A program made the position numbers and the translations under genes. From Streptomyces sp. ITFR-16 (GTDB lineage: Bacteria; Actinomycetota; Actinomycetes; Streptomycetales; Streptomycetaceae): 64,000 bases of DNA. The stretch is from assembly GCF_031844705.1 (NCBI RefSeq), contig NZ_CP134609.1, positions 6,696,001-6,760,000 on the forward strand, in the 5' to 3' direction. The notes under the pieces are model-generated. The model did no database searches and was not told the origin of the DNA. It saw only the letters and a list, made by a program, of their open reading frames with translations. Position 1 is the first letter of the stretch; every line of letters starts with the position of its first letter. This document shows positions 15,229 to 24,738 of the stretch, in pieces.

Positions 15229-17205
15229 GTGTCAGACGTCCGTGTGATCATTCAACGCGATTCCGAGCGGGAAGAGCGCGTGGTGACGACGGGCACTACG
15301 GCAGCCGAGCTCTTCCCCGGCGAGCGCACCGTCGTCGCCGCCCGTGTCGCGGGTGAGCTGAAGGACCTCGCGTACGAGATCAAGGACGGCGAGACCGTCG
15401 AGCCCGTCCTGATCTCCTCCGAGGACGGTCTCGACATCCTGCGGCACTCCACCGCGCATGTGATGGCGCAGGCCGTGCAGGAGCTGCACCCCGAGGCCAA
15501 GCTCGGCATCGGCCCGCCGGTCAAGGACGGCTTCTACTACGACTTCGACGTCGAGAAGCCGTTCACGCCCGAGGACCTCAAGGCCATCGAGAAGAAGATG
15601 CAGGAGATCCAGAAGCGGGGCCAGAAGTTCTCCCGCCGCGTGGTCTCCGACGAGGCCGCCCGCGAGGAGCTGGCCGACGAGCCGTACAAGCTGGAGCTCA
15701 TCGGCATCAAGGGCTCCGCCTCCTCGGACGACGGCGCGGACGTCGAGGTGGGCGGCGGCGAGCTGACCATCTACGACAACCTCGACCCGAAGACCGGCGA
15801 GCTGTGCTGGCGGGATCTCTGCCGGGGCCCGCACCTGCCGACGACCCGGTTCATCCCGGCGTTCAAGCTGATGCGCAACGCCGCCGCGTACTGGCGCGGC
15901 AGCGAGAAGAACCCGATGCTCCAGCGCATCTACGGGACCGCCTGGCCGACCAAGGACGAGCTGAAGGCGCACCTGGAGTTCCTGGAGGAGGCCGCCAAAC
16001 GCGACCACCGTCGCCTGGGTACCGAATTGGACCTTTTCTCCTTCCCCGACGAGATCGGCCCCGGCCTCGCCGTCTTCCACCCCAAGGGCGGCGTCATCCG
16101 CCGGGCCATGGAGGACTACTCGCGCCGCCGCCACGAGGAGGAGGGCTACGAGTTCGTCTACTCGCCGCACGCCACCAAGGGCAAGCTCTTCGAGAAGTCC
16201 GGCCACCTGGACTGGTACGCCGACGGCATGTACCCGCCCATGCAGCTCGACGACGGGGTGGACTACTACCTCAAGCCGATGAACTGCCCGATGCACAACC
16301 TGATCTTCGACGCGCGCGGCCGCTCGTACCGTGAACTGCCGCTGCGCCTCTTCGAGTTCGGCACGGTGTACCGGTACGAGAAGTCGGGCGTCGTGCACGG
16401 GCTGACCCGCTCGCGCGGCTTCACGCAGGACGACGCGCACATCTACTGCACCAAGGAGCAGATGGCCGAGGAGCTGGACCGGACGCTCACCTTCGTCCTG
16501 AACCTGCTCCGCGACTACGGTCTGACCGACTTCTACCTGGAGCTGTCCACCAAGGACCCGGAGAAATTCGTCGGCTCGGACGAGGTGTGGGAAGAGGCCA
16601 CCGAGACCCTGCGTCTGGTCGCCGAGAAGCAGGGGCTTCCCCTGGTCCCGGATCCGGGCGGCGCCGCGTTCTACGGTCCGAAGATCTCCGTGCAGTGCAA
16701 GGACGCCATCGGCCGGACCTGGCAGATGTCGACCGTGCAGCTCGACTTCAACCTGCCGGAGCGGTTCGACCTGGAGTACACCGGCCCCGACGGCACCAAG
16801 CAGCGCCCGGTGATGATCCACCGTGCCCTCTTCGGTTCCATCGAGCGCTTCTTCGCGGTGCTCCTTGAGCACTACGCGGGTGCGTTCCCGGTGTGGCTGG
16901 CCCCGGTCCAGGCGGTCGGCATCCCGATCGGCGACGCGCACATCCCGTACCTCCAGGAGTTCGCCGCCAAGGCGCGCAAGCAGGGGCTGCGGGTGGACGT
17001 GGACGCGTCGTCCGACCGGATGCAGAAGAAGATCCGCAACCAGCAGAAGGCCAAGGTGCCCTTCATGATCATCGCTGGTGACGAGGACATGGCCAACGGT
17101 GCCGTCTCCTTCCGCTACCGCGACGGGTCGCAGGAGAACGGCATCCCGGTCGAGGACGCCATCGCCAAGATCGCCAAGGCCGTCGAGGACCGCGTCCAGG
17201 TCTGA
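15229..17205 (+). CDS. thrS: Threonyl-tRNA synthetase
   Basis: This 658-aa class II synthetase charges tRNA-Thr with threonine. It has an N-terminal TGS domain (about 1-66), the editing domain with HSTAHVMAQAV (start of the HxxxH zinc/editing motif) and YYDFDVEKPFTPEDL, the catalytic core with the LKPMNCPMH zinc-site Cys and motif 3 HRALFGSIERFFAVLLEH, and a C-terminal anticodon-binding domain. The length is standard. GTG with CAGGAG upstream sets the start. A TACGAT -10 box lies at 15169-15174. I saw no T-box in the roughly 100-base leader. Confidence 0.97.
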   Translation: MSDVRVIIQRDSEREERVVTTGTTAAELFPGERTVVAARVAGELKDLAYEIKDGETVEPVLISSEDGLDILRHSTAHVMAQAVQELHPEAKLGIGPPVKDGFYYDFDVEKPFTPEDLKAIEKKMQEIQKRGQKFSRRVVSDEAAREELADEPYKLELIGIKGSASSDDGADVEVGGGELTIYDNLDPKTGELCWRDLCRGPHLPTTRFIPAFKLMRNAAAYWRGSEKNPMLQRIYGTAWPTKDELKAHLEFLEEAAKRDHRRLGTELDLFSFPDEIGPGLAVFHPKGGVIRRAMEDYSRRRHEEEGYEFVYSPHATKGKLFEKSGHLDWYADGMYPPMQLDDGVDYYLKPMNCPMHNLIFDARGRSYRELPLRLFEFGTVYRYEKSGVVHGLTRSRGFTQDDAHIYCTKEQMAEELDRTLTFVLNLLRDYGLTDFYLELSTKDPEKFVGSDEVWEEATETLRLVAEKQGLPLVPDPGGAAFYGPKISVQCKDAIGRTWQMSTVQLDFNLPERFDLEYTGPDGTKQRPVMIHRALFGSIERFFAVLLEHYAGAFPVWLAPVQAVGIPIGDAHIPYLQEFAAKARKQGLRVDVDASSDRMQKKIRNQQKAKVPFMIIAGDEDMANGAVSFRYRDGSQENGIPVEDAIAKIAKAVEDRVQV

Positions 17206-17219
17206 GTCCGGCCAGACGA

Positions 17220-17256
17220 GAGCCCTCGGGGAGAGCTATCCGCTCCTCGGGGGCTC
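17220..17256. terminator. Stem-loop between thrS and the convergent channel gene
   Basis: A 14-bp stem with two G-T pairs (17220-17233 with 17243-17256) starts 14 bases after the thrS stop and overlaps the last codons of the ion-channel gene, so it probably terminates thrS. Confidence 0.6.
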
Positions 17257-17913
17257 CTTCTCGTCCTCCCGCCGGAACACCTGGATCAGCCACGACGAGA
17301 ACGAGCCCGTCACCGCGCCCAGCAGCCCCAGCCCGCAGGCCATCAGGCCCGCCGCCACCACCCGGCCGCCCGGTGTCACCGGCGTGGCGTCCCCGTACCC
17401 CACCGTCGTGAGCGTCTCGCACGCCCACCAGACCGCGTCGCCGAAGGTGCGGATCGAGGCGCCCGGGGCGCCGTGCTCCAGGTGGTAGACGGCGAGCGAG
17501 GCCGAGAAGCCCAGCAGCACCGCAGTCATGCCGGCGTACGTGATCACGCGCGCGTACAGGCCCAGCCGGGGCCGGTCGCGCCGCTGCTGGACGGCCCAGT
17601 AGACCTTGACCATGCGGAGGGGCCGCAGCAGCGGCAGCAGGAGCACGATCGTGTCGAGCCAGTGGACCCGGACGAAGCGGTGGCCCAGCTTGCTGAGGCG
17701 CAGCCGGACGACGTAGTCGACGAGGAAGAGCAGCCACGTGGCGTTCACGAGGACGAGGGAGATGTCGTGCCACGGCTGGGCGTCGTGCGGCGCGAGGACG
17801 CGGAACGCGTAGCCGGCCAGGAACACCAGTGAGGCGGCGAAGAGCGGTACCTCGGTGCGCTGCTCCCAGCGGGTGAGAGCGGGGGTGGGCCGGGCCGGGG
17901 TGCGGTCGCTCAT
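17236..17913 (-). CDS. Potassium-channel-like membrane protein (voltage-gated ion channel family)
   Basis: This 225-aa protein has hydrophobic segments at about 23-40, 51-68, 85-98, 121-143 and 182-207, with a re-entrant pore and selectivity filter TTVGYGD at 169-175. The basic stretch RPLRMVKVYWAVQQRRDR (about 97-114) resembles an S4-like segment. These features predict a tetrameric K+ channel of the six-helix type, reduced to a short cytoplasmic tail (FRREDEKEPPRSG). It sits between thrS and the HIT gene without an evident functional link. Confidence 0.85.
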   Translation of the reverse strand: MSDRTPARPTPALTRWEQRTEVPLFAASLVFLAGYAFRVLAPHDAQPWHDISLVLVNATWLLFLVDYVVRLRLSKLGHRFVRVHWLDTIVLLLPLLRPLRMVKVYWAVQQRRDRPRLGLYARVITYAGMTAVLLGFSASLAVYHLEHGAPGASIRTFGDAVWWACETLTTVGYGDATPVTPGGRVVAAGLMACGLGLLGAVTGSFSSWLIQVFRREDEKEPPRSG

Positions 17914-17991
17914 CGGCCAAGCATCGCGGTGCGTGAAGGGGATCGGCCCCGGCGACACGCTCCGCGCGGGGTAAGCAATATGCTGATCGGC

Positions 17992-18540
17992 ATGACGAGT
18001 GAGCCGGAGCAGCAGATCGGAGTGGGGACGCCCGACGCGTTCCAGCGCCTGTGGACGCCCCACCGGATGGCGTACATCCAGGGCGAGAACAAGCCGACCG
18101 GTCCGGAGGCGGGCGACGGCTGTCCGTTCTGTGAGATTCCGTCGAAGTCGGACGAGGACGGGCTCGTCGTCGCGCGCGGTGAGAAGGTCTACGCCGTGCT
18201 GAATCTGTATCCGTACAACGGCGGTCATCTGATGGTGGTGCCGTACCGGCATGTCGCGGACTACACGGAGCTGGACGGTCCCGAGACGCTGGAGCTGGCC
18301 GATTTCACCAAGCGCGCGATGGCCGCGCTGCGTGCGGCGTCGGGGGCGCACGGGTTCAACATCGGGATGAACCAGGGTGCGGTGGCGGGTGCGGGTATCG
18401 CCGCGCATCTGCATCAGCACCTGGTGCCCCGGTGGGGCGGTGACGCCAACTTCATGCCGGTGGTGGGGCACACCCGGGTGCTGCCGCAGTTGCTGGCGGA
18501 CACGCGGCAGATGCTGGCGGAGGCCTGGCCCGCGGCCTGA
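17992..18540 (+). CDS. HIT-family hydrolase/phosphorylase (AP4A phosphorylase-like)
   Basis: This 182-aa HIT protein has the histidine triad H139-L-H141-Q-H143 followed by LVPRWGGDANFMPV, and a CPFC pair (C44, C47) that may bind zinc. The order HIT-pgsA-acyltransferase-pimA matches that in Mycobacterium, where the equivalent protein is an AP4A phosphorylase; the same activity on dinucleoside polyphosphates is the best guess. Here two minus-strand genes intervene before pgsA. The ATG at 17992 is used; an in-frame ATG at 17980 would add four residues. No clear ribosome site precedes either. Confidence 0.88.
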   Translation: MTSEPEQQIGVGTPDAFQRLWTPHRMAYIQGENKPTGPEAGDGCPFCEIPSKSDEDGLVVARGEKVYAVLNLYPYNGGHLMVVPYRHVADYTELDGPETLELADFTKRAMAALRAASGAHGFNIGMNQGAVAGAGIAAHLHQHLVPRWGGDANFMPVVGHTRVLPQLLADTRQMLAEAWPAA

Positions 18541-18569
18541 TCTGCGGCCTGATCCGGCTTGTGTGCCGC

Positions 18570-18625
18570 GTACGTACGGCGATGGGCGCTCCGGTTGTCC
18601 CGGGGCGCCCATCGGCATACGTACA
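18570..18625. terminator. Bidirectional stem-loop terminator
   Basis: The core stem GATGGGCGC (18581-18589) pairs with GCGCCCATC (18605-18613), with an inner CCGG/CCGG helix and an outer GTACGTAC-like arm. It lies between the convergent HIT and membrane-protein genes. Confidence 0.7.
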
Positions 18626-18631
18626 AGATTC

Positions 18632-20302
18632 CTAGGCGTCGTACAGGTCGGCCTTGCGGGGGCTCGGGTCCTGGACCAGTCCGCTCAGTATCGAGGAGCG
18701 GTTGCCGAAGCGCTCGGTGTCGACGCCGTTCTCGTCGAGGACCTTCATGGCGGCGCTGTGCACGACGCGCAGCACGGGGGTGGCGGCGCGCATCGCGTCG
18801 TCGGCCATGAAGCGGTGGCGCCACGGCTTCTCGGCCCAGGCGTGCCGCAGCCCGAAGGGTTCGGGCAGGGTGATCTTTCCGCCGAGGTAGTCCAGGAGCG
18901 GCGGGTACCAGGTGAAGGGGGCGCGCAGGGCGAGCCGGACGACTTCCTTGGACTCGACGAGGGCCAGCGTTATGTCGCGGGTCTCCCAGAACTTGACGGT
19001 CTTGTTGACCGTCCTGGTCTTGGCGGCGGGTTTGCTGGTGAACAGGGAGTGGACCGGGCCGAGTGCGTGTCCGGTGACCTCGATGCGCAGGGTCTCGAAG
19101 AGCACGGTGACGGTGATCATCATGGTGATGACCAGCTGGCCGTCCCAGAGGGTGAACTGGACGCCGAGGTAGTGGCGGTCGCCGCCGCCGAACTGCTGGT
19201 GGTTGCAGATCCGCTGTATCTCGTGGGGCTTGACCTGGAAGGTGGCGACGTCCTCGCCCTCGGGACGGGAGACGGAGTCGGCGTTCTCCCCGACGGGCGA
19301 CACGATCCAGTGGGTGACCGAGGGGGTGGGGAAGCCGCCCGTGTTCAGCGGGCCGCGCTCCAGCATCTTGAGCTGGTCGTGGATGACGCGTATCAGGTCC
19401 CAGCTGCGGAACTGGTGGAACTCCTTGCCGGGCTCCTTGGCCACGAGGTCCTCGGCGAGCTGCCAGCTGCCCCAGCGGGTGCCCATGCCGAGGATGCCCT
19501 TGGGGCCGGCGTAGAAGACGGAGTTGGACTGCTGCTCGGCCGAGAGCTTCTCCAGGCCCTGCCGGAGCGCCTCGCGGGCGGTCTCGTTGGGGTTCTTCGG
19601 CACGGCTTCGGGGATGTGGGCGACGACACCGCCGCCGGACAGGAGCCCTTCCCAGCGGGCGCGCATGTCCCGGGCGGAGGATTCGGCGATCCGTTTGGCG
19701 ATCATCCAGCCGATGACCGGGGCGACGATCATGGCCCGCAGATAGAGCGCGAGCAGGCCCGTGACGGGCATCTTGATCAGGAAGAACAGGGCGGCGATGC
19801 CGACGATGGGCAGCAGGGCGTTGCCCAGGACGGCGAGGCCCTTGTCCTTGGTGTTGCCCAGTCCGTCGCGCAGCCGGAAGGCGATGACCCAGAGCAGCAT
19901 CCCGGGCAGGAACAGGAAGCCGAACAGGGCGGTCACGGCGGTGAGTTTGGTGTCCCGGGCCTTGCGGAGCCTGGTCGCGGCGAGGCAGTGCTCGACGACG
20001 GTCTGGGGGTCGCTGCCGAAGGACTGGATGAGGGCCTTGCGGGCGCCGCCCAGCATGCGTTCCTGGACGGCGCGGGAGAACGCCTCGCCGAGGTTGGGCT
20101 TGAAGTAGTCGGACTTGATGAACTTGGAGCGGCCCGCCTTCACCTCGGACTTGTGCCATTCGCTGTTGGCTTTGAGGATCTCCTCCACCGGGCTGTCGCG
20201 GTACGCCGCGGAGGCGAGGGCGTTGGTCGCCACCGCCGCTCCCGCCGACCCCTGGAGCGGAATCTGCGCTCCGGGAGAGAAATCGAATCCGTTGCTGGCC
20301 AC
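18632..20302 (-). CDS. Uncharacterised membrane-associated protein
   Basis: This 556-aa protein has a soluble N-terminus (about 1-110), a hydrophobic block of three or four helices (about 117-195, with FLFLPGMLLWVIAF and IVGIAALFFLIKM), and a long soluble C-terminal part of about 350 residues that includes a further hydrophobic stretch (LVITMMITVTVLFE). No enzyme motif is recognised. The GTG start at 20302 has GGGGG about 6 bases upstream; the frame stays open much further upstream, but that part is antisense shadow of the EF-G-like gene. It shares orientation with the EF-G-like gene and may form a unit with it (146-base gap). Confidence 0.75.
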   Translation of the reverse strand: MASNGFDFSPGAQIPLQGSAGAAVATNALASAAYRDSPVEEILKANSEWHKSEVKAGRSKFIKSDYFKPNLGEAFSRAVQERMLGGARKALIQSFGSDPQTVVEHCLAATRLRKARDTKLTAVTALFGFLFLPGMLLWVIAFRLRDGLGNTKDKGLAVLGNALLPIVGIAALFFLIKMPVTGLLALYLRAMIVAPVIGWMIAKRIAESSARDMRARWEGLLSGGGVVAHIPEAVPKNPNETAREALRQGLEKLSAEQQSNSVFYAGPKGILGMGTRWGSWQLAEDLVAKEPGKEFHQFRSWDLIRVIHDQLKMLERGPLNTGGFPTPSVTHWIVSPVGENADSVSRPEGEDVATFQVKPHEIQRICNHQQFGGGDRHYLGVQFTLWDGQLVITMMITVTVLFETLRIEVTGHALGPVHSLFTSKPAAKTRTVNKTVKFWETRDITLALVESKEVVRLALRAPFTWYPPLLDYLGGKITLPEPFGLRHAWAEKPWRHRFMADDAMRAATPVLRVVHSAAMKVLDENGVDTERFGNRSSILSGLVQDPSPRKADLYDA

Positions 20303-20448
20303 TGTCGCCCCCACTCGCCACCGAGGAACCGCTCCTGCGGCTGTTTCCCAACTGCCGTGCCCGGCACACTTTCTGAGCTGGGGTCCCAGCGTATCGTCCT
20401 GATCCGTACACCGTCCGGCCCTGTGGACAACGTGGGGCGGGTGGTGGC

Positions 20449-22674
20449 TCAGATGTCCGGTGCGGAGTCCTCCTGCTGGTGGCGGATGCGGTCGGCGAGC
20501 TGTGGGGGCATGGCCTCGTGGCGGGCGTAGGAGCGGTCGAAGCGGCCGGTTCCGTGCGAGAGGGAGCGCAGGTCGACCGCGTACCTGCCGATCTCGAGTT
20601 CCGGCACCTCGGCCCGTACGAGGGTGCGCCCGGAACCGGACTGCTCGGTGCCGGTGACCCGGCCGCGGCGGCCCGAGAGGTCGCTCATGACGGGGCCGAC
20701 GTACTCGTCGGGGACGAGGACGCGGATCTCGGCGACGGGTTCGAGCAGCTGGACGCGGGCCTCGCCGGCGGCCTCGCGCAGGGCGAGGGCGCCCGCGGTC
20801 TGGAAGGCGGCGTCGGAGGAGTCCACGGAGTGGGCCTTGCCGTCGCGCAGGACGACGCGTACGTCGACGAGGGGGTGGCCTGCGGCGACGCCCCGGGCGG
20901 CCTGGGCGCGGACGCCCTTCTCCACGGAGGGGATGAACTGGCGGGGCACCGATCCGCCGACGACCTTGTCGACGAACTCGATGCCGGAGCCGGGCGGCAG
21001 GGGCTCGACGTCGATCTCGCAGACGGCGTACTGGCCGTGGCCGCCGGACTGTTTGACGTGCCGGCCGCGTCCGGTGGCGGGTCCGGCGAACGTCTCGCGG
21101 AGGGCGACGCGGTGGGGGACCGTGTCGACCTGGACGCCGTAGCGGTTGCGCAGCCGGTCCAGGGCGACGTCCAGATGGGCCTCGCCGAGGCACCACAGCA
21201 CCAGCTGAGGGGTGTCCGGGTTCTGTTCGAGGCGCATGGTCGGGTCCTCGGCGACGAGGCGCGCGAGGCCGTGGGAGAGCTTGTCCTCGTCGGTCTTGCT
21301 GTGGGCCCGGACGGCGAGGGGCAGCAGGGGGTCGGGCATCGTCCAGGGTTCCATCAGCAGGGGCCGGTCCGGGGCGGACAGGGTGTCGCCGGTCTCGGCG
21401 GACTCCAGCCGGGCGACGCAGGCGAGGTCGCCGGCGACGCACTCGGTGACGGGGCGCTGCTGTTTGCCGAAGGGCGAGGTGAGGGCGCCGACGCGGTTCT
21501 CGGCCTCGTGGAAGGGCCGTTCCCCGTGGGCGGTGTCGGTGAGCCCGTGGCCGAAGACGTGCACGGTGTCGTCGGGGCGCAGGGTGCCGGAGAAGACGCG
21601 GACGAGGGAGAGGCGGCCGGCGTAGGGGTCGGAGGCCGTCTTGACGACCTCGGCGACCAGGGGGCCCTGGGGGTCGCAGGTGAGGGCGGGGAGCGGGTCA
21701 CCGTGCAGGGTGGTGACGGCGGGCAGCGGGTGTTCGAGCGGGGTGGGGAAGCCGCCGGTGATCAGGTCGAGGAGTTCGACGGTGCCGATGCCCTGGCGGG
21801 CGCCGTCCGCGGCGGGGGCGGCGGCGAGGACGGGGTGGAAGGTGCCGCGTGCGACGGCGCGTTCGAGGTCGTCGACGAGTGTCTTGATGTCGATGGTCTC
21901 GCCGCCGAGGTAGCGGTCCATCAGGGTCTCGTCCTCGCTCTCGGCGATGATCCCCTCGATGAGCCGGTTGCGGGCCTCGGCCAGGGGCGCCTGCTGGGCG
22001 TCGGCGGGCGGGTGCTCCGCCCGTTCGCCGCTGGAGTAGTCGAAGATCCGTTGCGAGAGCAGTCCGGTGAGCCCGGTGAGCGGGGCGTGTCCGTCGGCGG
22101 CCTCGGGACCCTGCACGGGCAGGTACAGGGGCAGTACGGCGTCGGGGTCGTCGGCGCCGAAGAGCTCGGCGCAGACCCGGGTCATCGCGTCGAACGGGGT
22201 GCGTGCGGTGTCGAGGTGGGTGACGACGATGGCGCGCGGCATGCCGACGGCCGCGCACTCCTCCCAGACGGCCCGGGTGGTGCCGGCCACGGCCTCGGCC
22301 TCCTGAGCGGCCGAGACGATGAAGAGGGCCGCGTCCGCCGCGCGCAGACCGGCCCTGAGTTCGCCGACGAAGTCGGCGTATCCGGGGGTGTCCAGCAGGT
22401 TGATCTTGAATCCGGCCCATTCGACGGGGACCAGGGAGAGCTGTACGGACCGGTTCTGGCGGTGTTCGATCGCGTCGTGGTCGGAGACCGTCGCCCCGTC
22501 CTCGACCCGGCCGGCCCGGTTGAGCGCACCGGCCGTCTGTGCGAGTGCCTCGACGAGGGTGGTCTTGCCCGAGCCGCTGTGGCCGACCAGCACCACGTTG
22601 CGTACGGAGCGGGGGTGGCCGGCCGTCGGTGCCCTTCCGGCGGCCCCGGTGTGTGCGTGTGCCTTGTCGCCCAT
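20449..22674 (-). CDS. Elongation factor G-like GTPase (EF-G2/FusA2 type)
   Basis: This 741-aa translational GTPase has five EF-G-like domains. G1 is GHSGSGKTT (31-39) and G3 DTPGY (95-99), but the G4 position reads THLD (152-155) instead of NKxD, so guanine recognition may differ. Domain IV (SGGHGQYAVCEIDVEPL, FVDKVVGGSVPRQFIPSVEKG) and the domain V signature are present. It resembles actinobacterial EF-G-like paralogues rather than canonical FusA, which is normally beside rpsG and tuf. Its role is unknown; ribosome-associated or stress functions are possible. GGGAGG lies 6 bases before the ATG. Confidence 0.88.
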   Translation of the reverse strand: MGDKAHAHTGAAGRAPTAGHPRSVRNVVLVGHSGSGKTTLVEALAQTAGALNRAGRVEDGATVSDHDAIEHRQNRSVQLSLVPVEWAGFKINLLDTPGYADFVGELRAGLRAADAALFIVSAAQEAEAVAGTTRAVWEECAAVGMPRAIVVTHLDTARTPFDAMTRVCAELFGADDPDAVLPLYLPVQGPEAADGHAPLTGLTGLLSQRIFDYSSGERAEHPPADAQQAPLAEARNRLIEGIIAESEDETLMDRYLGGETIDIKTLVDDLERAVARGTFHPVLAAAPAADGARQGIGTVELLDLITGGFPTPLEHPLPAVTTLHGDPLPALTCDPQGPLVAEVVKTASDPYAGRLSLVRVFSGTLRPDDTVHVFGHGLTDTAHGERPFHEAENRVGALTSPFGKQQRPVTECVAGDLACVARLESAETGDTLSAPDRPLLMEPWTMPDPLLPLAVRAHSKTDEDKLSHGLARLVAEDPTMRLEQNPDTPQLVLWCLGEAHLDVALDRLRNRYGVQVDTVPHRVALRETFAGPATGRGRHVKQSGGHGQYAVCEIDVEPLPPGSGIEFVDKVVGGSVPRQFIPSVEKGVRAQAARGVAAGHPLVDVRVVLRDGKAHSVDSSDAAFQTAGALALREAAGEARVQLLEPVAEIRVLVPDEYVGPVMSDLSGRRGRVTGTEQSGSGRTLVRAEVPELEIGRYAVDLRSLSHGTGRFDRSYARHEAMPPQLADRIRHQQEDSAPDI

Positions 22675-23113
22675 GTTCGTGCCTCCCGGGTGGTGGCGCG
22701 GGCGGCGGGAGGCCGCCGGCGCGGGGCGGGGAGCTGCTGCACGGGCACGGGGGAGCCGCCGCGGCGGCTACGGCGACGCCCGCGGTACTTCGAGCTTTCC
22801 ACTCCCTCCCGGCCGCGTCCATATCTCGCGCACGGCGGTCAGGACCGCACGGGGCGGGGTGCCCGGACCGTGGGACGCGGTCGGCGTGACTACGATGGGT
22901 CAGGAGGGTGCTGAAGGCCCCGGCCGGGCTCGCGGCGCCCGGTACGCACGTCTGCGGCGTTGCCGAAACGTCTTCATGGTTCCGCCATGGAGACGCTCCG
23001 GCGCCTCGCAGCCGCACGCACCGGACACCGCTCCCTGATCCGGCCAGGACCTTCAGCACCCTCCAGCCGGTGGCCGACGGGGCCACGCGGCCCACCGACC
23101 CCTCGGGAAGGCC
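22675..23113. other. Intergenic region between the EF-G-like gene and pgsA
   Basis: This 439-base divergent region has no convincing gene. TACGAT at 22891-22896 is a plausible -10 box for the pgsA operon, followed by a leader of about 210 bases. A weak reading frame (22908-23120) overlaps the pgsA start; its codon bias and start context are poor. Confidence 0.5.
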
Positions 23114-23794
23114 ATGCTGAACAAGTACGCGCGTGCCTTTTTCACGCGTGTCCTCACGCCGTTCGCCGCACTGCTGCTCCGCCTCGGCGTCAGCCCGGAC
23201 GCGGTCACCCTGATCGGCACGGCCGGGGTGATGGCAGGCGCGCTGGTCTTCTTCCCGATGGGGGAGTTCTTCTGGGGCACCATCGTCATCACGATCTTCG
23301 TGTTCTCCGACCTCGTCGACGGGAACATGGCGCGCCAGGCCGGCATCTCCAGCCGGTGGGGCGCGTTCCTGGACTCGACCCTGGACCGGGTGGCCGACGG
23401 GGCGATCTTCGCGGGCTTCGCGCTCTGGTACGCGGGCAGCGGCGACGACAACATCCTGTGCGCGGTCGCCATCTTCTGCCTGGCCAGCGGCCAGGTGGTC
23501 TCGTACACCAAGGCGCGCGGTGAGTCGATCGGCCTGCCGGTGGCGGTCAACGGGCTCGTGGAGCGTGCCGAGCGCCTGGTGATCTCGCTGGTGGCCGCCG
23601 GTCTGGCGGGTCTGCACAAGTTCGGCGTGCCGGGCATCCAGATCCTGCTGCCGATCGCGCTGTGGATCGTCGCCGCCGGCAGCCTGGTGACGCTGGTCCA
23701 GCGCGTCGTGACCGTGCGCCGCGAGTCCGCCGAGGCGGACGCCGCCGCCGGGGTGTCGGCCGCGGCGGACCGGGGGAGCGGGGCCGGGCAGTGA
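23114..23794 (+). CDS. pgsA: CDP-alcohol phosphatidyltransferase (phosphatidylinositol phosphate synthase)
   Basis: This 226-aa integral membrane enzyme has the full CDP-alcohol phosphatidyltransferase signature at 66-91: D66, D69-G70, A73-R74, G83, D87 and D91. Five or six transmembrane helices follow the usual layout. In actinobacteria this locus encodes the enzyme joining CDP-diacylglycerol and inositol 1-phosphate, the first step toward phosphatidylinositol mannosides. The neighbours (acyltransferase and mannosyltransferase, overlapping by 4 bases each) support that substrate over glycerol phosphate. The C-terminal tail is Ala/Asp-rich. The ATG is preceded by GGGAAGG. Confidence 0.9.
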   Translation: MLNKYARAFFTRVLTPFAALLLRLGVSPDAVTLIGTAGVMAGALVFFPMGEFFWGTIVITIFVFSDLVDGNMARQAGISSRWGAFLDSTLDRVADGAIFAGFALWYAGSGDDNILCAVAIFCLASGQVVSYTKARGESIGLPVAVNGLVERAERLVISLVAAGLAGLHKFGVPGIQILLPIALWIVAAGSLVTLVQRVVTVRRESAEADAAAGVSAAADRGSGAGQ

Positions 23795-24738
23795 GCGGCG
23801 CTCCGCAGGAGGCGAGGCAGGACGCGAGGCCCGGCCCGAAGGAGCGGCTGAGCGACGGTCTGTACGGGCTGGGCTGGGCGGCGGTGAAGACGCTGCCCGA
23901 ACCGGCCGCGCGGGCCCTGTTCCGTACCCTCGCCGACCAGGTGTGGAAGCGGCGCGGCAAGAGTGTGCTGCGGCTGGAGTCGAATCTGGCGCGGGTCGTG
24001 CCCGACGCGGACCCGGCCCGGCTCGCCGAGCTGTCCCGGGCCGGGATGCGCTCGTACATGCGCTACTGGATGGAGTCGTTCCGGCTGCCGACCTGGAGCC
24101 CGGAGCGGATCAAGGCGTCCATCGACGTGACGGACGCGCACCGGCTGACCGAGGGGCTCGACGCGGGGCGCGGGGTGATCCTCGCGCTGCCGCACCTGGG
24201 CAACTGGGATCTGGCCGGGGCCTGGGTCACCACGGATCTGAAGGTGCCCTTCACCACGGTCGCCGAGCGGCTGAAGCCGGAGTCGCTGTACGACCGGTTC
24301 GTGGCGTACCGCGAGGGCCTGGGCATGGAGGTCCTGCCGCACAACGGCGGGGCCGCGTTCGGGACGCTCGCCCGGCGGCTGCGGGCGGGCGGTCTGGTCT
24401 GCCTGGTCGCCGACCGCGACCTGTCGGCGTCGGGCGTCGAGGTGTCGTTCTTCGGCGGCGCGGCCCGGATGCCCGCCGGACCCGCGCTGCTGGCCCAGCA
24501 GACCGGGGCGCTGCTGCTGCCGGTCACCCTGTCGTACGACGACACACCGGTGATGAAGGCGCGGATCCATCCGCCCGTCGGGGTACCCGGCTCAGGTGAC
24601 CGCGCGGAAAGGACGTCTGTGATGACACAGGCCCTGGCCGACGCGTTCGCCGTGGGCATCGCCGAGCACCCGGAGGACTGGCACATGCTGCAACGGCTCT
24701 GGCTCGCCGACCTCGAACCCCGCGGAGACCAGCAGTGA
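23791..24738 (+). CDS. Phosphatidylinositol mannoside acyltransferase (PatA-like)
   Basis: This 315-aa lysophospholipid acyltransferase-superfamily protein has the HxxxxD-type catalytic motif H135-L-G-N-W-D140, followed by VADRDLSASGVEVSFFGG (about 207-223), where a glutamate is expected in the PatA active site region. It is predicted to acylate the mannose of phosphatidylinositol monomannoside at the inner face of the membrane. The GTG start overlaps the pgsA stop (GTGA) and the stop overlaps the next GTG in the same way, indicating tight coupling with pgsA and the mannosyltransferase. Confidence 0.87.
   Translation: MSGAPQEARQDARPGPKERLSDGLYGLGWAAVKTLPEPAARALFRTLADQVWKRRGKSVLRLESNLARVVPDADPARLAELSRAGMRSYMRYWMESFRLPTWSPERIKASIDVTDAHRLTEGLDAGRGVILALPHLGNWDLAGAWVTTDLKVPFTTVAERLKPESLYDRFVAYREGLGMEVLPHNGGAAFGTLARRLRAGGLVCLVADRDLSASGVEVSFFGGAARMPAGPALLAQQTGALLLPVTLSYDDTPVMKARIHPPVGVPGSGDRAERTSVMTQALADAFAVGIAEHPEDWHMLQRLWLADLEPRGDQQ

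Noticed and set aside
20303..21442. The upstream extension of the membrane-protein frame at 18632
   Set aside because: The extension is antisense to the EF-G-like gene and Arg/Pro-rich; the GTG at 20302 with GGGGG upstream fits better.
22908..23120. A 70-codon frame overlapping the pgsA start, possibly a leader peptide
   Set aside because: The only ribosome-like sequence abuts its GTG with no spacing, and codon bias is poor.
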